The notes under the pieces were generated by a model. The model did not search any database and was not told the origin of the DNA. It saw only the letters and a list, made by a program, of their open reading frames with translations. Positions 1 to 9,843 of a stretch of 64,000 nucleotides of DNA are shown here, in pieces. A program made the position numbers and the translations under genes. The DNA is taken from assembly GCF_030131845.1 (NCBI RefSeq), contig NZ_JASKYM010000003.1:124001-188000 (forward strand), read 5' to 3'. The DNA is from Romboutsia sedimentorum. GTDB lineage: Bacteria > Bacillota > Clostridia > Peptostreptococcales > Peptostreptococcaceae. How positions within the stretch are numbered: the stretch's first letter is position 1; every line of letters starts with the position of its first letter.

Positions 1-171
1 AAGTTGTTCATCATCACTCATAGTAGTAGCTTCACCAGTAGTACCGCATACAACTAATGCATCAGTGTGGTTTTTGATATGGTACTCAACTAATTTTCCT
101 AATGTTTCAAAATCAATACCAGTTTCTAAAAATGGTGTAACTAAAGCAACAGCAGAACCTTTAAATATCAT
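1..171 (-). CDS. dapA: 4-hydroxy-tetrahydrodipicolinate synthase, N-terminal part (cut by window edge)
   Basis: Reading the minus strand gives 57 codons that start [14 protein letters not shown] and include [16 protein letters not shown]. This is the conserved N-terminus of DapA, with the GTTGE substrate-binding motif. DapA condenses pyruvate with aspartate semialdehyde at the entry to lysine and diaminopimelate synthesis in the cytoplasm. The start is the ATG at 171-169, preceded on the minus strand by an AAAGGGG ribosome binding site about 8 nt away. It lies 116 nt downstream of asd in the same direction, so the two probably form an asd-dapA operon: asd makes the DapA substrate. The C-terminal catalytic lysine region is outside the window. 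Identity is very likely. Confidence 0.93.
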   Translation of the reverse strand, partial: MIFKGSAVALVTPFLETGIDFETLGKLVEYHIKNHTDALVVCGTTGEATTMSDDEQL

Positions 172-287
172 ATATAAAACCCCTTTATATTAAATTTACC
201 TTTACAGGTACCCTATAATTTTATTGTATTCTTATAAAAAAACATTGCTACTATTAACAAGTAAATTATTGCATATAAATATTTAGA

Positions 288-1286
288 TTAAACTAAGTTA
301 TAAGACAGCAATAACTCAGCTATTTGAACTGCATTAGTAGCAGCGCCTTTTCTTATATTGTCAGCTACAACCCATATATTAATGCCATTATCAACACTAA
401 AGTCTCTTCTTATTCTTCCAACAAATACTTCATCTTTTCCAGTACAATCAACAGCTGTCGGATATTCATTAGACTCAGGATTATCAACAACCACAACCCC
501 TTGCATTTTTTCAAGGCAATTTACCAAGTTAGTTAATTCAAAAGCTTCTTCAAACTCAATATTTATAGATTCACTGTGACTATTTCTAACAGGTACTCTT
601 ACAGTAGTAGCTGTAACTTTCATGTCATAATTATTAAATATTTTCATAGTTTCATTTATCATTTTTAATTCTTCTTTTGTATATCCATTATCAGTAAATA
701 CATCTATATGAGGAAGACAGTTGTAAGCTATTGGATGAGGGTAGAATTTATTAGTTTCGCCTTTAACCCCATCTTCTAAATCTTTAATTCCTCTTACACC
801 AGAACCAGAAACGGCTTGGTATGTAGAGTATATAACTCTTTTTATTTTATATTTATCATTAAGAGGTTTAAGTGGAACCATCGCTTGTATAGTTGAACAG
901 TTAGGATTAGCTATTATTCCTTTGTGACTTTTTACAGCTTCTGGATTGACCTCTGGAACTACTAATGGAACCTCTTTATCCATTCTAAAGTGACTAGAGT
1001 TGTCTACAACTATAACTCCTTTAGATGCAGCGATAGGAGCATATTTTGAACTAACTTCTCCACCTGCAGCAAATAAAGCTATTTGTATATCTCTGTTAAA
1101 TACATCTTCATTTATTTCTTCAACTAAGTATTCGCTACCATTGAAAGTAACAGTAGAGCCTGCTGATTTAGCTGAAGAGAATAAGAATAAATTATTAATA
1201 GGGAAGTGTCTTTCTTCTAAAACTTTTAAAAGAGTTCTTCCAACCATTCCAGTAGCACCAACTATAGCGATATTTATTTTTTTCAT
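288..1286 (-). CDS. asd: aspartate-semialdehyde dehydrogenase
   Basis: This 332-residue protein reduces aspartyl phosphate to aspartate semialdehyde with NADPH, the branch point to lysine/DAP, threonine and methionine. The N-terminus has the Rossmann glycine motif (IAIVGATGMVGRTLL). The active-site cysteine is about residue 130 in NPNCSTIQ, and a substrate-binding RVPVRNSHSE segment lies near residue 230. The length is normal for the family. It reads toward dapA, which supports a lysine/DAP operon important for peptidoglycan. It diverges from the M20 amidohydrolase gene over a 160-bp gap that must hold both promoters. I see no lysine riboswitch in that short gap. Confidence 0.96.
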   Translation of the reverse strand: MKKINIAIVGATGMVGRTLLKVLEERHFPINNLFLFSSAKSAGSTVTFNGSEYLVEEINEDVFNRDIQIALFAAGGEVSSKYAPIAASKGVIVVDNSSHFRMDKEVPLVVPEVNPEAVKSHKGIIANPNCSTIQAMVPLKPLNDKYKIKRVIYSTYQAVSGSGVRGIKDLEDGVKGETNKFYPHPIAYNCLPHIDVFTDNGYTKEELKMINETMKIFNNYDMKVTATTVRVPVRNSHSESINIEFEEAFELTNLVNCLEKMQGVVVVDNPESNEYPTAVDCTGKDEVFVGRIRRDFSVDNGINIWVVADNIRKGAATNAVQIAELLLSYNLV

Positions 1287-1446
1287 TAAAATCCCCCCAA
1301 AACTAAAATTTTGAAATACCTATTATAAAAGCTATTCAAGAGGGATTAAATGTATTCTAGTTTAAATAATAAAATACCTTTTAATATATAAAATATTAGG
1401 ATACAATACATATTAATAAAAAAATTAACAAGGAAGGGAATATAAT

Positions 1447-2568
1447 ATGACAGACATAAAAGGCTTAAAAGAAAATATTTTCAATCATAGAAAATCATTA
1501 AACTGTATTGCAGAAAAAGGCAGAAAAGAGTTTGAAACATCAAAATATATAAGAGACTATTTAGACAAAATAGGTATTAAATATGATGTATATATACAAA
1601 CTGCTACAACTGGAATTATAAAAGGTAATGTTGGAAATAAGACTATTGCTTTTAGAGCTGATATTGATGGACTAACTACAGAAGATGGTGTAAAACACTT
1701 ATGTGGTCATGATGGACACACTAGCATATTATTAGGACTATTGGAGTTTATAAATGAAAATAAGGCTAATTTAAATGACAATATAGCATTTATATTTCAA
1801 CCGGCTGAGGAAGGTCCTGGGGGAGCTAGTGCATTAATAGAAGAGGGCATAATAGATAAATATAATATTGATGAAATTTATGGTCTTCATATATATCCAG
1901 AAATAGAAAAAGGCTATGTAGGAATAAGAGAAGGCTATTTTATGGCTCAAATTGGGGATTTTGATATAAATATAGTAGCCAAAAGTGGTCACGGTGCAAT
2001 GCCTCAAAATGGAATTGATGGTATTGTTATAGCATCAAACCTTGTTAATAGTTTACAAACTATAGTATCTAGAAATGTAAGTCCTATAGATACTGCAGTT
2101 CTAAGCATAGGAACAATAAATGGTGGAACTAAGAGAAATATAATTGCTGAAAATGTAGAATTAAAAGGGACTATAAGGACCTTCAATCCTAAAGTATATA
2201 ACAACATGAAAGAAAGATTAAAAGAAATTTCCAAGGGGTTTGAGCTTTCATACAATTGTAAAATAAATGTTGAAATAAGAGATGATTATCCATCAGTAAA
2301 TAATGATAAAAAACTAGTTGGAGAATTTATAGAAGCTATAGGAAAAGATAAAATTATAGAGCTAGATCCGCTTATGATATCTGAAGATTTTTCTTATTAT
2401 CAAATGGAAGTTCCAGGGTTATTTTTTATGCTTGGTTCACGAGAAGAACAAAAAGGATTTGTACATGGACTTCACAGTTTGAATTTTAATTTTGATGAAG
2501 AAGTTTTAGTTGATGGTGTAGAAATTTATATGAAATTATTAAATCATAAAGGGATAATAAAAATATAA
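1447..2568 (+). CDS. M20 family amidohydrolase (N-acyl amino acid / hippurate hydrolase type)
   Basis: This 373-residue protein belongs to the M20D metallopeptidase/amidohydrolase family, which removes acyl groups from N-acyl amino acids or similar amides. Visible motifs are the metal-binding HLCGHDGHTS near residue 86, AEEGPGGA near residue 118, and a dimerisation-domain GHGAMPQNGID segment near residue 183. There is no signal peptide, so it is cytoplasmic. The start follows an AAGGAAGGG ribosome binding site. It is divergent from asd-dapA. N-acetyl-diaminopimelate deacetylase (DapL) belongs to the same family, so a DAP role is possible from context. I cannot separate that from a general aminoacylase by eye. 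Confidence 0.85.
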   Translation: MTDIKGLKENIFNHRKSLNCIAEKGRKEFETSKYIRDYLDKIGIKYDVYIQTATTGIIKGNVGNKTIAFRADIDGLTTEDGVKHLCGHDGHTSILLGLLEFINENKANLNDNIAFIFQPAEEGPGGASALIEEGIIDKYNIDEIYGLHIYPEIEKGYVGIREGYFMAQIGDFDINIVAKSGHGAMPQNGIDGIVIASNLVNSLQTIVSRNVSPIDTAVLSIGTINGGTKRNIIAENVELKGTIRTFNPKVYNNMKERLKEISKGFELSYNCKINVEIRDDYPSVNNDKKLVGEFIEAIGKDKIIELDPLMISEDFSYYQMEVPGLFFMLGSREEQKGFVHGLHSLNFNFDEEVLVDGVEIYMKLLNHKGIIKI

Positions 2569-2607
2569 ACAGATATATAGTTAGATTAAATCATATTAAA
2601 GTTTAAC

Positions 2608-2636
2608 TATAAGATAATTATTGTCTTATAATTGTA
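2608..2636 (+). terminator. possible weak terminator after the M20 gene
   Basis: The arms TATAAGATAAT and ATTGTCTTATA (one mismatch) form a hairpin about 40 nt after the stop codon. The U-tract that follows is poor, so this could be a terminator or just an AT-rich inverted repeat. Confidence 0.35.
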
Positions 2637-2736
2637 TTTAAATTATCTACCACTGATTCTTTTTATACCCCTTAAAATATTTGTATAAAATTTCTTTAAA
2701 TGACAAAAATATAAATACGTAAAGGGGTGTTTTTTT

Positions 2737-2991
2737 ATGAATAATGAATTATTAAATAAACCAGGTAAAAAAAGTAAGAGCAATAGCAAAAAGAGCAAAA
2801 TATTGACAGATAATGATATAATGAAATATGAAATAGCTTCAGAACTTGGGCTACTAGATAAGGTTAGTGAAGCAGGTTGGGCAGGGCTTACAGCTAAAGA
2901 AGCTGGAAGAATTGGAGGTATGCTTACTTCACGAAAAAAACAAAAGAAAAAGATGATGGAGGACAAAGACAAAGACGATGGATCAATATAG
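2737..2991 (+). CDS. small acid-soluble spore protein, alpha/beta type (SspF-like)
   Basis: This 84-residue protein has a Lys/Ser-rich head (residues 8-22) and then the SASP signature: KYEIASELGL around residues 29-38, where EIASE fits the GPR germination-protease cleavage site, then GWAGLTAKEAGRIGG. Alpha/beta SASPs coat spore DNA and protect it from UV and chemicals, and are degraded at germination. The lysine-rich head and tail are longer than in the classical ~60-70 residue members. The ribosome binding site is AAAGGGGTG. The last 14 nt overlap the following methyltransferase gene, so the two are probably co-translated. It marks the organism as a spore former. Confidence 0.85.
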   Translation: MNNELLNKPGKKSKSNSKKSKILTDNDIMKYEIASELGLLDKVSEAGWAGLTAKEAGRIGGMLTSRKKQKKKMMEDKDKDDGSI

Positions 2992-3724
2992 AGATTTTGC
3001 ATTTATTTATGATGAACTTATGAATGAAGTTGATTATAATGGATGGGTTAAATATATAGAAGACATAATAAAAAATGAAAATGCAAAGGTACAAAATATA
3101 TTAGAATTAGCTTGTGGAACAGGTAATTTAACTATACCACTTACTAAGAAAAACTATGATATAGCAGGAATTGATATATCTGAGGAAATGCTTAGTGTAG
3201 CTAGAGAAAAAGCAGAAAAAGAAGGTGTTGAATTAGTTTTACTTCAACAAGATATAGCACAATTAGATTTTGATATAACTAATTTAGATTGTGTATTATG
3301 TGCTTGTGATGGGTTTAACTACATAACATATGATGATGATTTAGAAAATGTATTTACTAAAACTTATGAACTACTAAAAGAAGATGGAGTATTTATATTT
3401 GATATAAGTTCATTCTACAAATTATCAACTATACTTGGAAACAATATGTATGGAGAAAATAGAGATGATATAGCTTATATGTGGCAAAATTATTTTGATG
3501 ATGAAGAAAATTTAGTAGAAATGGAATTAGCATTCTTTATAAAAGATGAATTTGAAAAATTTGAAAGATTTGAAGAAGTTCATCAACAAAGAGCTTACAC
3601 TGAAGACGAAATATTAGATATGCTAAAATCATCAGGATTTAAAAATATAAAAGTTTATGGAGATTTCACGTTTGAAGCTCCAAAACAAGATAGTCAAAGA
3701 ATATTCTTTGTATGCAAAAAATAG
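2978..3724 (+). CDS. class I SAM-dependent methyltransferase
   Basis: The 248-residue protein has the Rossmann SAM-binding motif I (LELACGTGNL, about residues 42-51), an acidic motif II (AGIDISEEML) and a post-motif segment with LLQQDIAQLDF. It resembles the YqeM/Ubi-like small-molecule methyltransferases of Firmicutes. The substrate cannot be read from the sequence. It starts inside the 3' end of the SASP gene and is followed after 22 nt by hslO, so all three may be on one transcript. Cytoplasmic, no membrane segments. Confidence 0.85.
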   Translation: MDQYRDFAFIYDELMNEVDYNGWVKYIEDIIKNENAKVQNILELACGTGNLTIPLTKKNYDIAGIDISEEMLSVAREKAEKEGVELVLLQQDIAQLDFDITNLDCVLCACDGFNYITYDDDLENVFTKTYELLKEDGVFIFDISSFYKLSTILGNNMYGENRDDIAYMWQNYFDDEENLVEMELAFFIKDEFEKFERFEEVHQQRAYTEDEILDMLKSSGFKNIKVYGDFTFEAPKQDSQRIFFVCKK

Positions 3725-3746
3725 ATTCAATTAACGGAGGAATATT

Positions 3747-4622
3747 ATGAAGGATTACGTAATAAGAGCGACAGCAGGAGATGGACAATTAAGAGCTTTC
3801 GTAGCAACAACAACAAACATGGTAGAAGAAGCTAGAAAGCTACATAATACTACTAAAGTTGCAACAGCAGCATTTGGTAGAACGCTAACAGTTACATCTA
3901 TGATGGGACTAATGATGAAAAATGATGGCGACAAATTAACTGTTATAATAAAAGGTGGCGGACCAATAGGAACTATACTTGCTACATCAAACGTAAAAGG
4001 TGTAGTAAAAGGATACGTAGAAAATCCAAATGTAGAAGTGCCTGACTATGAAAATGGAAAGCTTAATGTAGCCGCTGCAGTAGGAAATGATGGTGTTGTA
4101 AAGGTAACTAAGGACCTAGGTCTTAGAGAGCCATACAATGGCGCATATCCATTAGTAAGTGGAGAGATAGCACAAGACTTAACTCATTACTTTGCACTAT
4201 CAGAACAAACACCATCGGTAGTAGCATTAGGAGTTTTAACTACAGGTATGAAAGTAGAACATGCTGGAGGATTTATAGTTCAATTAATGCCAGATGCTAC
4301 TGAAGAAGTAATATCTAAATTAGAAGAAAATGTGGCTAAATTAACATCTATAACTAATATGATGACTGATGGAAATACTCCAGAAGATATATTAAATATA
4401 GTTCTTGAAGGATTAAACCCAAGAGTACTAGATAAAGTAGAAGTTGGATTTGAATGTGAGTGTTCAAAAGAAAGAGTACAAAAAGTATTAATAGCAATAG
4501 GGAAAAAAGAATTAGCTTCAATAATAGAAGAAGATAAAGAAGCTGAAATAGGTTGCCAATTCTGTAATTCGAAATATAAATATACAGAAGAAGAATTATT
4601 AAACATATTAAAAGATATGTAG
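3747..4622 (+). CDS. hslO: redox-regulated chaperonin Hsp33
   Basis: This 291-residue protein is Hsp33, a holdase chaperone switched on when oxidation releases zinc from four cysteines. The N-terminus (MKDYVIRATAGDGQLRAF) is typical. The C-terminal zinc switch is visible as CEC (about residues 236-238) and CQFC (about 270-273), the CxC...CxxC arrangement of the family. The ribosome binding site is ACGGAGG and the length is normal. It is followed directly by an intrinsic terminator, so it ends the transcript. Confidence 0.96.
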   Translation: MKDYVIRATAGDGQLRAFVATTTNMVEEARKLHNTTKVATAAFGRTLTVTSMMGLMMKNDGDKLTVIIKGGGPIGTILATSNVKGVVKGYVENPNVEVPDYENGKLNVAAAVGNDGVVKVTKDLGLREPYNGAYPLVSGEIAQDLTHYFALSEQTPSVVALGVLTTGMKVEHAGGFIVQLMPDATEEVISKLEENVAKLTSITNMMTDGNTPEDILNIVLEGLNPRVLDKVEVGFECECSKERVQKVLIAIGKKELASIIEEDKEAEIGCQFCNSKYKYTEEELLNILKDM

Positions 4623-4629
4623 GCCAATG

Positions 4630-4683
4630 AATCCTTTTACGCAAGATGTATGTTAAAATATACTTGTATAAAAGGATTTTTTT
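4630..4683 (+). terminator. intrinsic terminator after hslO
   Basis: The arms AATCCTTTTA (4630-4639) and TAAAAGGATT (4669-4678) are perfect complements separated by 29 nt, followed by a T-run. Because this lies upstream of rpoN, it argues against an rpoN start at 4650, inside the hairpin. Confidence 0.75.
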
Positions 4684-4715
4684 ATACGAAAATGACTAAT
4701 TGTGAGGCGGAAATT

Positions 4716-6062
4716 ATGAATTTTAATCAGACTCTAGAACTTACACAATCTCAAAAGCTAGTAATGACAACTTCATTAAAGCAATCTTTAAAAATATTAA
4801 ACATGAGTAAGTTAGAAGTAGAAGAAGAAATAAAAAGAGAATCAGAAGAAAATCCATTGTTAGATGTGGAGAGAACAGGTGAAATAAACTGGGAAGCATA
4901 TGTAAAAGATATGGAAAAATCAATTAGAGTAGATAAAAATGAAGTTAACTATAATTCAGATAATGATATAGATTTAGAAAATATGATTAAATATTCATCG
5001 AATATATATGAACACTTATATCTTCAAATAAATTTATACAAGTTGAGCAAAAAAGAAATAGAGATTTGTAAATATATTATAGATAGTTTAGATGAAGATG
5101 GATATCTAAGAACTGATGAAAATGAAATAATTGATATATTAGAAATAGATAAAGATTTATTTGAAAGTTGTTTATTAAATATTCAACAATTGGAACCAAG
5201 TGGAGTAGGTGCCAGAAATTTATCAGAATGTTTAATGATACAAATGCAAAATCTAGGAATATACAACGAAGTGTTAGAAGACATAGTTTGCAAAGACTTA
5301 AACTTAATAGCAAGCAATAAATATAAGGAAATAAGTAAAAAATATAACATGCCATTACAAAAGTGTGTAAATTTAATTAATATAATTAAAACACTAGATC
5401 CAAAGCCAGGCAAATTATGTTGCATAGAAAAAACTGTATATGTACAACCTGATGTGACAGTAGAAAAAATTGAAAATCAGTTTATTGTTTATAGCAATAA
5501 TAAAGATTCTTGCAAAATAAAAATAAATAATTTTTACAGAGAAATTTTAAAGAATTCACAATCAGATGATGATACAAAAGAATTTATAAAAGAAAAATTA
5601 AATGCAGCTACTTTATTAATTAAAAATATACAAAGTAGGAAATCTACAATTTTAAAAATTGCAGAAGAAATTGTAAAATCACAAGAAGAATTTTTTAGGC
5701 ACGGAACTAAACATATAAAACCAATGAGGATGAAAGATATTGCACAGCAATTAGACTTTCATGAATCTACAATTAGTAGAGGTGTAAATGGTAAATATAT
5801 GCTAACTCCGTATGGAATGTTTGAATTTAAGTACTTCTTTAGTAGTTCACTTGAATCAGAAGATGATACTTGTGTATCTAGTACAAGTATAAAAAAAATG
5901 ATAGGGGATAAGATAAAGAAGGAAAATAAGAGAAAGCCTTTAAGTGATGACCAAATAGCCAAGATTTTGAAAGAAGAAGGGATAACTGTGGCTAGGAGAA
6001 CGGTTGCAAAATACAGAGAAAATTTGGGCATACTGTCGTCTAGTAAGAGAAAAGAGTACTAA
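4716..6062 (+). CDS. rpoN: RNA polymerase sigma-54 factor
   Basis: The alternative sigma factor RpoN/SigL recognises -24/-12 promoters and needs AAA+ activators. Region I begins MNFNQTLELTQSQKLVMT, the usual glutamine-rich start. The C-terminus carries the RpoN box (ARRTVAKYRE). I choose ATG 4716 (448 residues). An in-frame ATG at 4650 would put 22 non-conserved residues on top of the hslO terminator, while 4716 has a GAGGCGG ribosome binding site. The gene stands between hslO and cggR, as in other Peptostreptococcaceae. No activator gene is nearby. Confidence 0.95.
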   Translation: MNFNQTLELTQSQKLVMTTSLKQSLKILNMSKLEVEEEIKRESEENPLLDVERTGEINWEAYVKDMEKSIRVDKNEVNYNSDNDIDLENMIKYSSNIYEHLYLQINLYKLSKKEIEICKYIIDSLDEDGYLRTDENEIIDILEIDKDLFESCLLNIQQLEPSGVGARNLSECLMIQMQNLGIYNEVLEDIVCKDLNLIASNKYKEISKKYNMPLQKCVNLINIIKTLDPKPGKLCCIEKTVYVQPDVTVEKIENQFIVYSNNKDSCKIKINNFYREILKNSQSDDDTKEFIKEKLNAATLLIKNIQSRKSTILKIAEEIVKSQEEFFRHGTKHIKPMRMKDIAQQLDFHESTISRGVNGKYMLTPYGMFEFKYFFSSSLESEDDTCVSSTSIKKMIGDKIKKENKRKPLSDDQIAKILKEEGITVARRTVAKYRENLGILSSSKRKEY

Positions 6063-6097
6063 AAAAATAAAAAAAGATAAAAATATCATAAAAACTA

Positions 6098-6126
6098 TTG
6101 AAAAATCTCTTCATTTCATTTAAAAT
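6098..6126 (+). promoter_or_regulatory. sigma-A promoter of the cggR-glycolytic operon
   Basis: A TTGAAA -35 box (6098-6103), a 17-nt spacer and a TAAAAT -10 box (6121-6126) match the vegetative consensus well. They lie just upstream of the CggR operator, so transcription would start near 6133. Confidence 0.75.
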
Positions 6127-6139
6127 AAAACTATCTTGT

Positions 6140-6175
6140 GGGACTAAAATAAACGCAAGGGACAAAAAAAGTCCC
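6140..6175 (+). promoter_or_regulatory. probable CggR operator
   Basis: Two direct GGGAC half-sites (6140-6144 and 6159-6163) lie 19 nt apart. The second is followed by a GTCCC (6171-6175) after AAAAAAA. This resembles the tandem CGGGAC...TGTCC operator that CggR binds in Bacillus. It sits right after the predicted start point, where a roadblock repressor would act. The match is by eye. Confidence 0.7.
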
Positions 6176-6203
6176 TGGCTAAGACAATAATAAGGAGCAT
6201 GAT

Positions 6204-7223
6204 ATGAAAAGCTTATTAAAAATTCAACAGAAGTTAATTCCACAAGTTATGGAGCTTATGGAAAGAAGATACTGTATTTTAAGACAAATATCTTTGAGCG
6301 AGCCAATCGGTCGAAGAACATTATCAAATGTTTTAGGAATTAGTGAAAGAGTAGTAAGATCAGAAACTGAATTTCTAAAAGAACAAAATCTTATAGATGT
6401 AGCGGTATCGGGAATGACCATAACTCAAGAAGGTATAAAACTTTTAGATGAACTTAAAGACATGATGAATGACATCATGGGATTGTCAACATTACAAGAG
6501 AAGGTAAGAGAAAAACTTGGTATCAAAAAAGTTTTACTTGTACCTGGTAGTTATGACAGTAATCCAAGTTTAATAAAAGATGTAGCCAAATGTGGTGCTG
6601 AGTATTTCTTAAGTATTTTAAAAGATGAAGACGTAGTATCCATAACAGGTGGAAGCACTATGTTTGAATTTTCAAATACTATAAAGACTGATAAGAAGTA
6701 TGAAAACGTAACTGTAGTTCCTGCTAGAGGAAGTATGGGAAAAGACGTTGAAATTCAGTCTAATAATGTAGTGGCGACAACTAGTAAAAAACTAAATTCT
6801 CACTATAAATTATTACATATACCAGATGAACTAGGCGAAGAATCAATGAAAACACTTACTCAAGAACCTCAAATAAAAAACACATTAGATATGATAGCAA
6901 AAACTGATATATTAGTATTTGGAATAGGAATTGCTGGTGAAATGGCAATAAGAAGAAAGCTTCCGATAGAAAAGGTTGAAGAAATTGTTGAAAAAGGTGC
7001 TATAGGAGAGGCCTTTGGACACTACTTTAATGAAAAAGGCGAGATAGTTTGTAAATTGAATACAGTAGGTATTCACTTAGAAACATTTAAAAATGTTAGA
7101 GAAAGCATAGCTATATTCGCAGGAACTAGAAAAGCGGATGCACTTATAGCGATGACAAATATAAATAAAAATATGGTACTTATAACTGATGAAGAAAGTG
7201 CTAATAGAATTTTAGAATTATAA
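6204..7223 (+). CDS. cggR: central glycolytic genes regulator (SorC/DeoR-type repressor)
   Basis: This 339-residue repressor controls gapA-pgk-tpiA-gpmI-eno and is inactivated by fructose-1,6-bisphosphate. The N-terminal winged HTH lies at about residues 28-60 (RRTLSNVLGISERVVRSETEFL). The rest is the SorC sugar-phosphate binding domain, with VVSITGGSTM (about residues 147-156) and DILVFGIGIAGEMA (about 234-247). It stands first in the glycolytic operon, directly behind a recognisable operator. The ribosome binding site is AAGGAG. Confidence 0.95.
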   Translation: MKSLLKIQQKLIPQVMELMERRYCILRQISLSEPIGRRTLSNVLGISERVVRSETEFLKEQNLIDVAVSGMTITQEGIKLLDELKDMMNDIMGLSTLQEKVREKLGIKKVLLVPGSYDSNPSLIKDVAKCGAEYFLSILKDEDVVSITGGSTMFEFSNTIKTDKKYENVTVVPARGSMGKDVEIQSNNVVATTSKKLNSHYKLLHIPDELGEESMKTLTQEPQIKNTLDMIAKTDILVFGIGIAGEMAIRRKLPIEKVEEIVEKGAIGEAFGHYFNEKGEIVCKLNTVGIHLETFKNVRESIAIFAGTRKADALIAMTNINKNMVLITDEESANRILEL

Positions 7224-7235
7224 CAATAGTGATTA

Positions 7236-8298
<1,063 letters not shown>

Positions 8299-8307
8299 TT
8301 TCATATG

Positions 8308-8350
8308 AGTCCGAGCTTGTAGTTTAAAACTGCAAGCTTAGGGCTTTTTT
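8308..8350 (+). terminator. intrinsic terminator after gapA
   Basis: A long GC-containing stem (AGTCC-GAGCTTGTAGTTT pairing with AAACTGCAAGC-TTAGGGCT, with one G-U and a small bulge) ends in TTTTTT. It separates gapA from pgk and would set the ratio of their transcripts. Confidence 0.75.
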
Positions 8351-8469
8351 AAAAGTCTAATATAGTGTAATATCAAGTTATATAATAAAAAATATGTGAT
8401 ATGATAAATTCGGTGTTAAAAAATATACTTAACAATGGGTTAACTTTATTTTTAAAAGGAGATAAAAAT

Positions 8470-9669
8470 ATGTCAATGCTTAACAAAAAAACAATAGAAG
8501 ATATAAACGTATCTGGGAAAAAAGTCTTAGTAAGATGTGATTTCAATGTACCATTAAAAGATGGTGTAATAACTGATGAAAACAGATTAAACGGGGCTAT
8601 GCCTACTATAACTTACTTAATCGAAAATGGAGCAAAAGTTATATTATGTTCTCACTTAGGAAAACCAAAAGGAGAAGCTAAACCAGAGTTATCTTTAGCA
8701 CCTGTTGCTACTAGATTATCACAAATGTTAAATAAAGAAGTTGTATTTGCAGCGGATGATAACGTTGTAGGGGAAAATGCAAAAGCTGCTGTAGAAAAAA
8801 TGCAAAATGGTGATGTAGTATTACTACAAAACACTAGATACAGAAAAGAAGAAACTAAAAACGAAGAAAACTTCTCTAAAGAATTAGCTTCATTAGCTGA
8901 AGTATTTGTAAATGATGCATTTGGTACTGCTCATAGAGCTCACTGTTCAACAGTAGGTGCTGGTGAATTTTTACAAGAGAGAGTTTGTGGTTACTTAATA
9001 CAAAAGGAATTAAAGTTCTTAGGAGAAGCAGTTGCAAATCCAGTGAGACCTTTTACTGCAATATTAGGGGGAGCGAAAGTATCGGATAAAATAGCTGTTA
9101 TAGAGCAGTTATTAGAAAAAGTGGACAACTTAATAATAGGCGGAGGAATGGCTTATACATTCTTAAAAGCTCAAGGATACGAAATAGGGACTTCATTAGT
9201 TGAAGAAGAAAAAGTAGAATATGCAAAAGAAATGATGACTAAAGCACAAGCTAAAGGTGTTAAATTCTTATTACCAATAGACAATGCTGTTGCAGATAAA
9301 TTTGCAGATATAGCTCCAGTTATAACTGAAGATGCTAATATACCAGCAGGACATATGGGATTAGATATAGGACCTAAAACTATTGAAGAGTATGTAAATA
9401 CAGTAAATGCTTCTAAAACAATAGTATGGAATGGACCAATGGGAGTATTTGAATTTGAAAACTTCGCAAGTGGAACATTAGCTGTTGCTAAAGCTATGGC
9501 AGCATTAACTGATGCTACTACTGTAATAGGTGGTGGAGATTCAGCTGCAGCTGTTAACCAATTAGGATTTGGAGATAAAATGACTCATGTATCAACTGGT
9601 GGTGGGGCATCTTTAGAATTCTTAGAAGGTAAAGAATTACCAGGAATAGTAGCTTTAGATAACAAATAA
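8470..9669 (+). CDS. pgk: phosphoglycerate kinase
   Basis: The 399-residue enzyme transfers phosphate from 1,3-bisphosphoglycerate to ADP. Visible are the signature [13 protein letters not shown] (about residues 17-29), the substrate-binding HLGKPKG, and the C-terminal nucleotide-domain motifs [11 protein letters not shown] and WNGPMGVFE, ending with GGGDSAAA. I choose ATG 8470, which follows AAAAGGAG by 8 nt. An earlier in-frame start at 8401 would add 23 residues with no homology to the family. It lies beyond the gapA terminator, so read-through or a local promoter is needed. Confidence 0.97.
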   Translation: MSMLNKKTIEDINVSGKKVLVRCDFNVPLKDGVITDENRLNGAMPTITYLIENGAKVILCSHLGKPKGEAKPELSLAPVATRLSQMLNKEVVFAADDNVVGENAKAAVEKMQNGDVVLLQNTRYRKEETKNEENFSKELASLAEVFVNDAFGTAHRAHCSTVGAGEFLQERVCGYLIQKELKFLGEAVANPVRPFTAILGGAKVSDKIAVIEQLLEKVDNLIIGGGMAYTFLKAQGYEIGTSLVEEEKVEYAKEMMTKAQAKGVKFLLPIDNAVADKFADIAPVITEDANIPAGHMGLDIGPKTIEEYVNTVNASKTIVWNGPMGVFEFENFASGTLAVAKAMAALTDATTVIGGGDSAAAVNQLGFGDKMTHVSTGGGASLEFLEGKELPGIVALDNK

Positions 9670-9733
9670 ATTTGAAAACAATCGTAAGGCATTTAAATAT
9701 GCCAAACATTAATATATAAATATTACCACAGTT

Positions 9734-9809
9734 TAGTTTTACTAAAGTAAAACTACCTTATTAAATTAAAATATTAAGTCCGAGAAATCTGTAATAATTC
9801 AGATTTCTC
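9734..9809 (+). other. two perfect hairpins between pgk and tpiA
   Basis: The first has arms TAGTTTTACT (9734-9743) and AGTAAAACTA (9746-9755) with a 2-nt loop. The second has arms GAGAAATCTG (9782-9791) and CAGATTTCTC (9800-9809) with an 8-nt loop. Neither is followed by a T-run, so they are not ordinary terminators. They may be mRNA processing or stabilising elements within the glycolytic transcript. Confidence 0.55.
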
Positions 9810-9843
9810 AAAGATTTAAACTAAAAGTGGGAGGAATAAAAAA

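Noticed and set aside
1287-1446. A lysine riboswitch in front of asd
   Set aside because: The shared 160-bp divergent gap is too short to hold a ~170-nt lysine riboswitch plus promoters, and its conserved sequences are absent.
2643-3002. A 119-codon minus-strand frame opposite the SASP gene
   Set aside because: It is the complement of the SASP gene, which has a diagnostic GPR cleavage motif and a ribosome binding site.
4354-4644. A 96-residue leucine-rich open frame on the minus strand across the end of hslO
   Set aside because: It lies opposite a well-supported gene in AT-rich DNA, has no ribosome binding site and no recognisable motif; it is a shadow frame.
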